Source: a virus
Virus record (IMG/VR): IMGVR_UViG_3300018080_000278
Location: 1 to 44,199 of that record
DNA length: 44,199 nt
Reading direction: 5' to 3' (one strand)
Shown piece after piece: positions 37,557 to 44,199 of the stretch (its first letter is position 1; each line of letters starts with the position of its first letter). A program made the translations under genes and the position numbers. Under the pieces are notes generated by a model. That model did no database searches and was not told where the DNA came from. It saw only the letters and a program-made list of their open reading frames with translations.

Positions 37557-39890
37557 ATGGTCGCCTGGGCTCAAGTCTTCCCATCGACGGTTCCACCGTC
37601 CCGTGCAGCGCACCGGATGGTGTACTACCCGACGGACAACACCGTCATCATGGCGATGGGCAGCAACAACACCGGCACCTACCGCGCCGACCTCTGGGCG
37701 TGGAACGGAAGCGACTGGGTGAGCTTGCCGAGCGGCGGGCTTCCCTACGGTGGCTACATGGGCTTCGGGATGTCGTACCACGCGAGCGCGAGCAAGCTGG
37801 TGGTCTTCCACGGCTACCGCGGCGCATACGACTGGTACACCTACGAGTACGACCTCGTCGCGAAGACCGGATGGTCCCTGCGCTCCATCAACTCGCCTTG
37901 GGGAAGCAGCGCCTGGCATGAGCAGGTCTACGTTCCGAGCACCGACCAGAGCATCGTGGTTGGTGGCTACGACAGCACCTACGGCATCTATCGCAACCTG
38001 CTCGCGGAGTACAAGCCAGCCTATTCGCAGTGGAACACGCAGGCAGTCAATGGAACACCGCCAACCGCTCGCGGCGGCGTCGCGGCGTGCTTCGACAGCA
38101 ACCGCGGCGTCATCGTGCTCCACGGCGGGAACAACAGCGGCGGCACCTTCCTGGACACCTGGGAGATCGACGTCGCCACCTGGACGTGGACCCAGAAGAG
38201 CGCTGGCGGTCCTGGCACACCTGACCAGCGCGAGTACGCTTCGATGGTGTTCGACTCGAACCGCAACGTCTGCGTTCTCTACGGTGGGCGCTTCTCGAGC
38301 AGTGGTCCGTACCTCGACGACACCTGGGAGTGGGACGGGACCAGCTGGACGCAGGTCCTCACCACCGGCCCCGGCGCTCGCAACCCGTCGATGGCCTACG
38401 ACCCGGTCGGGCACCGCATCGTGCTCTTCGGCGGTCACGCTGGCGGCGCGGCGTTCAGCGACACCTGGGTGCTGCAGTACGACATCCCTGCCTACGACGT
38501 CGACCTGAACCCGATCACGGTTGCCGATGCCGAGGCCGACAGCTTCGACAAGGACCACATCTGGTTCATCGAGGAGCCGCAGCCTGGCGGCACCGGGCTC
38601 ACGCTGGACAACCCGAGCTTCGAGATCCCAGGCGAGTACGGTGCTGGCAACGACCCGATTGTCGATGTGCCGAAGGCCTGGTTGTTCGACAGCGTTGCCA
38701 TCGACTTCGAGGCCGCGACCTTCGTCGGCCCGAACCGCTGGGTCGAAGGGTTCGAGGGCGGCTGGTACGACAACCAGGACTTCATCTCTGAGTTCGACGA
38801 GGGCACCGACCTGACGCAGGGCACCTTTGGCGCGTGGCCTCGGGAGACTACTTACGAGGGCTTCCATCAGGACTGGGGGCTCGGCAACCAGGACGCCATC
38901 GACGAGTTCGACATGAGCACGCTCCCGCAGGGCGAGTTCAACGCTGGCGGCGACACCGCCGACGGCTTTGAAGAGGAGTGGTGGTCGCGCCATGCCATCG
39001 CGGACACCGCATCGCTCATCACGGAAACCTGGCCGACGTTCGGCAACCTGACCGAGACTATCACCAGGCTGAACGAGATCAAGCTGGTGTGGAACACCCA
39101 CCTTGGGAAGGCCGACGTTCACGGCGGCACCGCGGACACCGTCAACCTGGTCACCGCGCCGGATGCCACGGACCTCGCGAGCGCAATCGCGCTGGCCGAG
39201 CACATGTGGAACAACAAGGTCTGGGACCACATCGTGGATGGCGCTCTCGCCTACCACCGCGAAGACCAGAAGACGAGCATCGAGAAGTGGCTCGGCGACA
39301 ACGACCTCTTGGTCATCGACACCCAGGACAAGGCGTGGAAGGTTGCTGCCTTCCTGACCGCCCTCTGCAACATGCACTTCACGTGGTCGAGCAACACCGG
39401 CCCTGGGTTCTACAGCGCTTACGAGGACTTCACTTTGTCGCCGACGAACATCTACGCTGTTCCGCTCCCAGCGAAGTTCGACGGCTTCGACTTCGAGAGC
39501 GACTGGGGCAACAACGGCTGGCTGCCGTCGTTTGACCCTGGCGACATCACGGCTGGGTTGTTTGTTGTCAACGCCGGCACCGAGGACTTCGACTCCTTCG
39601 AGGCCGTGATCAACATGGACGTCAAGACAAGCGTTGGGGCTGGCGACCCGTTCAATATCGACCCATCGCATGGCGCTCGCGTTGTTTTCAGCGGGACCTT
39701 CACCGCGACGCTCCGCCTGGAAGCTCGGCGCAACGAAACAGGCCAGTGGCTCAACATCGGCGAAGTCGACAACCCGATGCCGGTCACTGTCGGCGTGGAC
39801 CCAGGCTACAGCCAGCTCCGCGTCTACACCGTAACGTACACCTCCGGCACCCCCTATGCGCAGATGCGCTGGGACAAGCTGGGGACCTAG
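37557..39890 (+). CDS. Kelch beta-propeller tail protein with repeated FE-x-W modules and C-terminal beta-sandwich
   Basis: A 777-residue protein; ATG 37557 has AAGGAG upstream. Residues 1-310 form Kelch-type repeats: RAAHRMVYYPTDNTVIMAMG, DLWAWNGSDWVSLPSGG, DTWEIDVATWTWTQKSAGGP, MVFDSNRNVCVLYGGRF and DPVGHRIVLFGGHAGGAAFS, with double-Gly and Trp spacing, likely a six-bladed propeller. Residues 340-690 carry recurring motifs: VEGFEGGWYDNQDFISEFD, YEGFHQDWGLGNQDAIDEFD, DGFEEEWW and FDFESDWGNNGWLPSFD. Residues 700-777 match the small protein at 1071-1388. Propellers bind proteins or glycans, so a host-contact role is plausible. Kelch domains are rare in phage tails as far as I know. Confidence 0.78.
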   Translation: MVAWAQVFPSTVPPSRAAHRMVYYPTDNTVIMAMGSNNTGTYRADLWAWNGSDWVSLPSGGLPYGGYMGFGMSYHASASKLVVFHGYRGAYDWYTYEYDLVAKTGWSLRSINSPWGSSAWHEQVYVPSTDQSIVVGGYDSTYGIYRNLLAEYKPAYSQWNTQAVNGTPPTARGGVAACFDSNRGVIVLHGGNNSGGTFLDTWEIDVATWTWTQKSAGGPGTPDQREYASMVFDSNRNVCVLYGGRFSSSGPYLDDTWEWDGTSWTQVLTTGPGARNPSMAYDPVGHRIVLFGGHAGGAAFSDTWVLQYDIPAYDVDLNPITVADAEADSFDKDHIWFIEEPQPGGTGLTLDNPSFEIPGEYGAGNDPIVDVPKAWLFDSVAIDFEAATFVGPNRWVEGFEGGWYDNQDFISEFDEGTDLTQGTFGAWPRETTYEGFHQDWGLGNQDAIDEFDMSTLPQGEFNAGGDTADGFEEEWWSRHAIADTASLITETWPTFGNLTETITRLNEIKLVWNTHLGKADVHGGTADTVNLVTAPDATDLASAIALAEHMWNNKVWDHIVDGALAYHREDQKTSIEKWLGDNDLLVIDTQDKAWKVAAFLTALCNMHFTWSSNTGPGFYSAYEDFTLSPTNIYAVPLPAKFDGFDFESDWGNNGWLPSFDPGDITAGLFVVNAGTEDFDSFEAVINMDVKTSVGAGDPFNIDPSHGARVVFSGTFTATLRLEARRNETGQWLNIGEVDNPMPVTVGVDPGYSQLRVYTVTYTSGTPYAQMRWDKLGT

Positions 39891-39902
39891 TAGGAGGCTA
39901 TC

Positions 39903-40580
39903 ATGGCTCAAAGCGACTTCACCGAGTTCCCGGGCTCCCTCGCGACGGCGCTTGTCGACCGCGGCGTGAGCAACGGGTTCACGGTGCCCAACGGCGGCGG
40001 CAGCTGGGTCTACGGCTGGCACACCCTGCAGAGCGGCAACGGCGGCGTCGGGCTCTACTACAACAACGTGGACTTCGCCCCGACGGTTCGCGGTGGCTCG
40101 TTCCGTGTCGCCATGAAGCGGCTCGCTGGGACCAACTGTACACCCATGCTTTTCGGCTGCCTTGCTGGCGCGGACGTTGGCCACGTGGGCTATCTGTTGG
40201 GGCTGGCTCAGGACGAGAGCCCCGCGCGCCTGATCATCGTGAAGGGAGCGCCATCGAGCGGCCTCCCGCTTGCGCAGGCCATCGTTCAATCGACCGGGGC
40301 ATACCAGGTCGACCAGTGGCTTCACGTCCGGCTCGATATCATCGTGCAGCCGAGCGGCGACGTGAACCTGCAGGTGTTCCAGAACGACCTCGACACCAAC
40401 CAGGTTGACAGCCCGGTGTGGACCGCGGTGCCTGGCCTGGAGAACTTCGTTGACGACTCGCTCGGCATCAACAGCGGAAGCGCTCCGTATCTCTCTGGCT
40501 ACTGCGGCTTCGGCTACTACAGCGGCGGCGTTGGACGATATGCCTTCGTGGACCACTACGAGGCGTTCAGGCAGAACTGA
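39903..40580 (+). CDS. Jelly-roll (concanavalin-like) tail appendage protein
   Basis: A 225-residue protein; ATG 39903 has AGGAGG upstream (39892-39897). The pattern is one concanavalin-like jelly-roll: FTEFPGSLATALVDRGVSNG, FTVPNGGGSWVYGWHTLQSG, RGGSFRVAMKRLAGTNCTPM, VDQWLHVRLDIIVQPSGDVN and LSGYCGFGYYSGGVGRYAFV near the end. It is similar in fold type to the LamG units at 35003 but not an obvious copy. TGATG overlaps the next gene. Probably a carbohydrate-contact component. Confidence 0.7.
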   Translation: MAQSDFTEFPGSLATALVDRGVSNGFTVPNGGGSWVYGWHTLQSGNGGVGLYYNNVDFAPTVRGGSFRVAMKRLAGTNCTPMLFGCLAGADVGHVGYLLGLAQDESPARLIIVKGAPSSGLPLAQAIVQSTGAYQVDQWLHVRLDIIVQPSGDVNLQVFQNDLDTNQVDSPVWTAVPGLENFVDDSLGINSGSAPYLSGYCGFGYYSGGVGRYAFVDHYEAFRQN

Positions 40581-40963
40581 TGGCTGAAGGAACCCTCATC
40601 GCTGGCCGTCGCGCCGGCCGCATCCAGCCCACCGGGTGGACCCCTCCCGACGGGGACTGGTGCTTTCTGGTTGGCGCGGAGAACCCCGACGCCGAGGAGG
40701 ACGTTGTTCCCGGCGACCGATTCGGCGTGGAGCAGACCGTCGACCTCACGGACATCAAGACCATCACCTTCGCGATGAAGCTGCGCAACACCACGAGCAC
40801 CGGCATCGACTTTCGCGCGGCGTTCCTGGTGTCGGGCGTCGAGCTTTGGAGCGAGCAGATCCCTCACGGCGAGACCCGCGAGTACGTGAAGCGCACCATC
40901 AACGTGTCGCACCTTGAGGGCGACCGGCCCATCGTGCTGCGGCTGGAGGCAAAGACGCCATGA
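40580..40963 (+). CDS. Small beta-rich tail appendage protein
   Basis: A 127-residue protein coupled by TGATG. Residues 15-50 include PTGWTPPDGDWCFLVGAENP and PGDRFGVEQTVDLTDIKTIT, then FAMKLRNTTSTGIDFRAAFL with an ending in strands. The pattern is a single beta-sandwich, as often found beside tail-fibre genes. No known family. It overlaps the next gene by ATGA. Probably a linker or accessory between the appendage proteins at 39903 and the gpI-like protein. Confidence 0.6.
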   Translation: MAEGTLIAGRRAGRIQPTGWTPPDGDWCFLVGAENPDAEEDVVPGDRFGVEQTVDLTDIKTITFAMKLRNTTSTGIDFRAAFLVSGVELWSEQIPHGETREYVKRTINVSHLEGDRPIVLRLEAKTP

Positions 40964-42372
40964 GCAAGATCAAGCTCCCAGCCCTCTGGTTCGACGACTT
41001 CAAGACGACCGACGCTGACGGCATCTTCCTGGCGAACGCCTACCCGGAGGACGGCAACACCAACGTCGGCGTCAGCCAGGCTGCCATCGTTGAGATCATC
41101 TCGACCCACTTGTCCGGCGTGGACATCGACGCGACTAGCGTCGTCATCGGTGGCTCTCAGGCGATGCTCAACGGCGTTTGGCAGCCAGGGTTCACCGGCT
41201 CGTCCGCCGACCCCCTCTCGCCGCACGACTATCGGCTGACCATCGTTCACGACGCCGACTGGTTGAGCGAGCAGGTCATTGAGGTCCAGGTCACGTCGCG
41301 CACCCTCGACTCCGCTTACGCGCTGACCGAGAGCTACTCCTTCACCGTCGAGGACATCACCAAGCCGAAGCTGGTCTCCGTGACCGCCATCGGAGCGAAG
41401 AAGATTCGTGTGGTCTTCGACGAGGCGATGCTGCGCACCAGCGCGAGCGGGACCAACGATGCGCTCAACCCGAACAACTACGCTTTCGCGTTCGTGCCTG
41501 CCAACGACCGCGATGCAGGCGTCTGGGTTGCGGCGTCTTCCGTTGCGGAGGTTTCGTCCACGACGTTCGACATCACCACGGACATCGTGTTGAGCTTTGG
41601 CAAGACCTACCAGCTCACCTGCGACGATATCGCCGATGCGGCGGCGAACGCCAATCTGCTGGACGACGACTATCGCTCCGCGGAGTTCACGGCCTGGGTT
41701 CCTACCAACTGGCCTTCGACGCGCCGCTTCTCGATCTGGTACGACCTGCTTTCTGAGAAGGACCGCGAGGGCGACATCCACGGTGACCTCGAACGGATGT
41801 GCTCGGTGTGGCAGGACGTTGTCGATGTGAAGCTCTGGGAGATCGACAACTTCGACGACCTCTGGGATGTTGACCGGATGCCAGAGAGCTTCTGCGACGC
41901 GCAGCTCGCGGACCTCGGGAACCCGTTTGACTTCGATATGACGCTGACCCAGAAGCGCAAGCTCATCGACCTGCTCATCCCGAGCTACGCGCAGCGCGGA
42001 ACCGAGGACGCCATCGTGAACATGGCGCGGTTCTTCATGGGCATCACCGTCACCGTCACCGCCTACAACGGCAACGAAGAAGTGTGGGTCCTCGAGGACA
42101 TCTCCGTCGAGGACGTTTCGGGCAGCGAGATCGGGCTCGGCATCGACTCGGTCATCGGCCCCTCCGCTGGTACGCCAGAGCTTTACACCTTCGAGGTCTA
42201 CTCCGGTGTGGTACTCACTACGGACCAGCGGCGAACCCTGGCGCTCATCATCGAGGAGGTGAAGTGCGCCCACGAACACTACGTCATCAAGGACCCGAGC
42301 GATGCGACGGTCTACGACCCGTGGGAGATCGGGCTTTCGCAGATGGGTGTTGACACCTACCTGCACGAATAG
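40960..42372 (+). CDS. gpI-like baseplate/tail protein with an internal Ig-like domain
   Basis: A 470-residue protein coupled by ATGA. Residues 10-125 are beta-rich (VGVSQAAIVEIISTHLSGVD; LTIVHDADWLSEQVIEVQVT). Residues 130-240 follow an SbsA-type Ig-like domain: PKLVSVTAIGAKKIRVVFDE then NALNPNNYAF-like text (NDALNPNNYAFAFVPANDRD). Residues 255-375 match the P2 gpI type: EGDIHGDLERMCSVWQDVVD, VDRMPESFCDAQLADLGNPF, KRKLIDLLIPSYAQRGTEDA and IVNMARFFMGITVTVTAYNG. P2 gpI joins the fibres to the baseplate. The C-terminus has paired strands and a His. The next gene, the fibre, follows after 9 bases with AGGAGG. Confidence 0.8.
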   Translation: MSKIKLPALWFDDFKTTDADGIFLANAYPEDGNTNVGVSQAAIVEIISTHLSGVDIDATSVVIGGSQAMLNGVWQPGFTGSSADPLSPHDYRLTIVHDADWLSEQVIEVQVTSRTLDSAYALTESYSFTVEDITKPKLVSVTAIGAKKIRVVFDEAMLRTSASGTNDALNPNNYAFAFVPANDRDAGVWVAASSVAEVSSTTFDITTDIVLSFGKTYQLTCDDIADAAANANLLDDDYRSAEFTAWVPTNWPSTRRFSIWYDLLSEKDREGDIHGDLERMCSVWQDVVDVKLWEIDNFDDLWDVDRMPESFCDAQLADLGNPFDFDMTLTQKRKLIDLLIPSYAQRGTEDAIVNMARFFMGITVTVTAYNGNEEVWVLEDISVEDVSGSEIGLGIDSVIGPSAGTPELYTFEVYSGVVLTTDQRRTLALIIEEVKCAHEHYVIKDPSDATVYDPWEIGLSQMGVDTYLHE

Positions 42373-42381
42373 GAGGACGCG

Positions 42382-44199
42382 ATGGCTGATCGCAACTATT
42401 TCTACTTCAAGCAGCGCGTGACCGACGACGAGATGCGCGCCGCGTTCGACGGTCCAGAGCTTGCCATCTGGAACTTCGCGAAGGACCTGGGTGTGTTCGG
42501 CATCGCGACGGGCGGCGACATCACGGAGCAGTCTCCGGTCACCGGGCTCTACGTCGACATGAGCGGACCGTTCAACGGCTACACCCAGGACGGCAAGCGT
42601 GTGCAGATCGGGACCGCGCAGGTCATCGACTGCTCCGTCGACTACCTCAACAACCCGACGGTCCCGACCAGCGTCGGCGAGAGCCGCTGGATCTCCATCC
42701 ACGCGCGCTTCGACCGCTCGCTGTCTGACCAGCGCGTCGACGGCAACGGGAACGTGGTCTACTGGGTTCAGGCGGAGAGCTACGAGCTACGCATCGTGTC
42801 CGGCGTCGCAGCGAGCGGCGGCGGCCACGTCAAGCCCGACCCTCCGACCGACGCTATCCTCGTCGCGGACATCGAGCTGACCTACGGGCAGACCACGATC
42901 ACCACGGCGAACATCGACGAGACACGGAAGAACGTCCTGGTGCTCGCGACCGGCGACCTGATCTCCGTGGACACCTCCGGGTGGACCAAGCTGGACAACG
43001 CATCGCAGCACGTCCAGGACACCTTCGATGACATCGACAACCTGATCATCGACCGCGACGCGAGCGGGCTCATCGAGGAGAGCCTCAAGCCGTCTGCTGG
43101 CACCGAAGTGCTCGGCGACGCGTCGAACCGCTGGGCATCGCTGCACGTTGGCGCTGGCGGCATCGACGCAACTGGCGCTGTCGCCCTCGGCTCTACGCTC
43201 ACGGTGAGCGGTGACGTGACCGTTCGCTCGGGCAGCAAGGTGCTCCCGGAAGACGCAAGCGGTCAGGACCTCGGCGATGCAACCCACCGCTGGGACCTCT
43301 ACGGGCAGGCGCTCGACATCGCAGGCAACCTCTCTGTCGGTGGTGGACTGGAGGTCACGGCAGGCGGCGCTGTCATCACCGGCGACCTCACGATGGACAC
43401 CGGCGACAACATCCTCCCGAGCGATGCGACCGGGCAGGACCTCGGCGACGCATCGCACCGCTGGGATGCGTTCCTCGGGACCGTCAGCATCGATGGCAAC
43501 ACGACCGTTGCGTCCGGGCACACCGTCAAGCCGGCCGATGCTGCTGGGCAGGACCTTGGTGACCTGACGCACCGCTGGGACCTCTTCGCTGGCGGCATCA
43601 CGCTGTCCGGCAACCTCTCAATGGACGCAACGGCGCGCGTCAACGGCGACCTGCTGCCGAACGCAACCGGAACGAGGGACCTCGGCAGCTCCAGCTTGAA
43701 GTGGCAGAACGTCTACGCTGGTTACGTCAGCGCCACGTACATCGACGTTGGTACAGACCTCACCGTCGATGGCGACGCGACCTTCTACACCAACGCGGAG
43801 ATCACCGGGACCTTCACGTTCGGCAACACGCTGCTCGCGGGCAGCAACGGCGTCGACATCGGGAACGCGACCAACCGCTTCGACGCCTACCTGAACAACA
43901 TCTACTGCTACGGGACCCTGAACCCGAGCGCGGACGCAACCTACGACATCGGCACCGGCACCAGCGACCGCTTCCGCTATGCTTACCTGCGTTACATCCG
44001 CGGGCTGGAGAGCAGCGGCAGCGCGATCAACTACAAAACGAGCCGCACCGTGTCGAACCGTCTCATCGACATCATGGTCGACGCGCAGGACGACCAGGTG
44101 CAGCAGTGGGGACGGCGCTTCGGCAACCTTTCGCTCGGTGGCCAGAGCCCGTGGATGTGGTACTTCAACTCCGCGTCCAACGGGCTGCTCTGGATCAGC
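42382..44199 (+). CDS. Tail fibre protein, cut by the window end
   Basis: The frame runs open from ATG 42382 (AGGAGG, 42371-42375, upstream) to the window end: 606 codons without a stop. Residues 1-165 form an N-terminal baseplate-attachment domain resembling DUF4815-type fibre starts: YFYFKQRVTDDEMRAAFDGP, DLGVFGIATGGDITEQSPVT, GESRWISIHARFDRSLSDQR and ESYELRIVSGVAASGG. Residues 230-540 are tandem repeats with DLGDATHRWD-type cores, a fibre shaft. The last part (SGSAINYKTSRTVSNRLIDI, GQSPWMWYFNSASNGLLWIS) begins a new domain. The receptor-binding tip lies beyond the window. The fibre is placed right after the gpI-like gene, as in P2-type arrangements. Confidence 0.85.
   Translation, partial: MADRNYFYFKQRVTDDEMRAAFDGPELAIWNFAKDLGVFGIATGGDITEQSPVTGLYVDMSGPFNGYTQDGKRVQIGTAQVIDCSVDYLNNPTVPTSVGESRWISIHARFDRSLSDQRVDGNGNVVYWVQAESYELRIVSGVAASGGGHVKPDPPTDAILVADIELTYGQTTITTANIDETRKNVLVLATGDLISVDTSGWTKLDNASQHVQDTFDDIDNLIIDRDASGLIEESLKPSAGTEVLGDASNRWASLHVGAGGIDATGAVALGSTLTVSGDVTVRSGSKVLPEDASGQDLGDATHRWDLYGQALDIAGNLSVGGGLEVTAGGAVITGDLTMDTGDNILPSDATGQDLGDASHRWDAFLGTVSIDGNTTVASGHTVKPADAAGQDLGDLTHRWDLFAGGITLSGNLSMDATARVNGDLLPNATGTRDLGSSSLKWQNVYAGYVSATYIDVGTDLTVDGDATFYTNAEITGTFTFGNTLLAGSNGVDIGNATNRFDAYLNNIYCYGTLNPSADATYDIGTGTSDRFRYAYLRYIRGLESSGSAINYKTSRTVSNRLIDIMVDAQDDQVQQWGRRFGNLSLGGQSPWMWYFNSASNGLLWIS
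43087..43995 (+). repeat. Tandem fibre-shaft repeats (DLGDASHRWD type)
   Basis: At least seven copies of a unit of roughly 35-60 codons in the tail-fibre gene. Each has an ILPSDATGQDLGDASHRWDA-like core, followed by strands of type GNLSVGGGLEVTAGGAVITG. Copies begin near 43087, 43240, 43410, 43530, 43650, 43840 and 43920; the later ones are more diverged (DLGSSSLKWQNVYAG, DIGNATNRFDAYLNN, DIGTGTSDRFRYAYL). At DNA level the closest pairs share GACCTCGGCGAYGCA-type stretches, so unequal recombination could change shaft length. Confidence 0.8.

Noticed and set aside
36558-40556. A 1332-codon open frame on the minus strand
   Set aside because: It is antisense to five well-supported plus-strand genes with RBS and recognised domains. 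Long antisense frames are expected in GC-rich DNA, and its translation is low-complexity Val/Arg/Asp/Ala without motifs.
1-44199. tRNA genes, CRISPR arrays, insertion sequences, attachment sites
   Set aside because: I saw no cloverleaf with a TTCRA arm, no regularly spaced direct repeats except protein-coding fibre repeats, and no transposase or integrase motif. A tRNAscan or repeat search would be decisive.

Overview
This 44.2 kb window is the virion-structure half of a large, GC-rich, contractile-tailed phage (myovirus). All supported genes lie on the + strand. They are packed tightly, with many ATGA, TGATG or 1-14 nt overlaps and strong AGGAGG-type ribosome binding sites. A sheath, tube, long tape measure, gp25/gpJ-like baseplate proteins and a spike make the contractile-tail call secure. 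The host is not identifiable directly. Several traits would fit a phage of a high-GC Gram-negative such as a Myxococcota relative, but this is inference only: high GC, histone-H1-like Lys/Ala/Pro tails, and Kelch, LamG and TIG domains. No terminase, tRNA, integrase, CRISPR array or insertion sequence was found.

Layout. Positions 1-915 hold the end of a preceding gene block: a Cys-rich partial gene, a DUF6011-like zinc protein and a small ORF. The block closes with a terminator-like hairpin (904-925). A sigma70-like promoter (999-1027) then starts the late operon. Positions 1071-2216 encode a small beta-sandwich protein and three small proteins, two with a membrane segment; they may serve lysis. 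Positions 2227-12416 are the head module: portal, a MuF minor head protein with a possible C-terminal effector domain, two small genes, an unusual 926-aa fusion (Dam-type methylase + degenerate ATP-ligase-like domain + XkdF-type capsid protease), a scaffold-like protein and the HK97-fold major capsid protein. Positions 12494-19667 carry a decoration-like protein, small coiled-coil and histone-tailed proteins, and a run of fibre-like or Ig-like proteins that may decorate the head. Positions 19671-23054 are head-tail connectors, two of them fused to Ig-like domains.

Positions 23056-29547 are the tail: sheath, tube, a tail assembly chaperone with a T TTT TTT slippery site for a -1 frameshift, and the tape measure. 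Positions 29549-35003 are the baseplate: inner-tube-like protein, LysM-like protein, hub (gpD-like), OB-fold/helix spike, gp25-like wedge and gpJ-like wedge. From 35003 to the window end is a receptor-binding module: double LamG protein, unknown protein, Kelch propeller protein, another jelly-roll, gpI-like protein with an Ig-like domain, and a repeat-built tail fibre cut by the window end.

The most unusual item is the methylase/pseudo-ligase/protease fusion. It carries an internal promoter-like sequence that resembles the late promoter, and a local drop in GC just ahead of the protease domain. Next are the MuF protein with a possible ADP-ribosyltransferase-like tail, the tail-chaperone frameshift, and the histone-like tails on two capsid-neighbouring proteins. 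All statements rest on reading the sequence and remembered family motifs; no database search was run.
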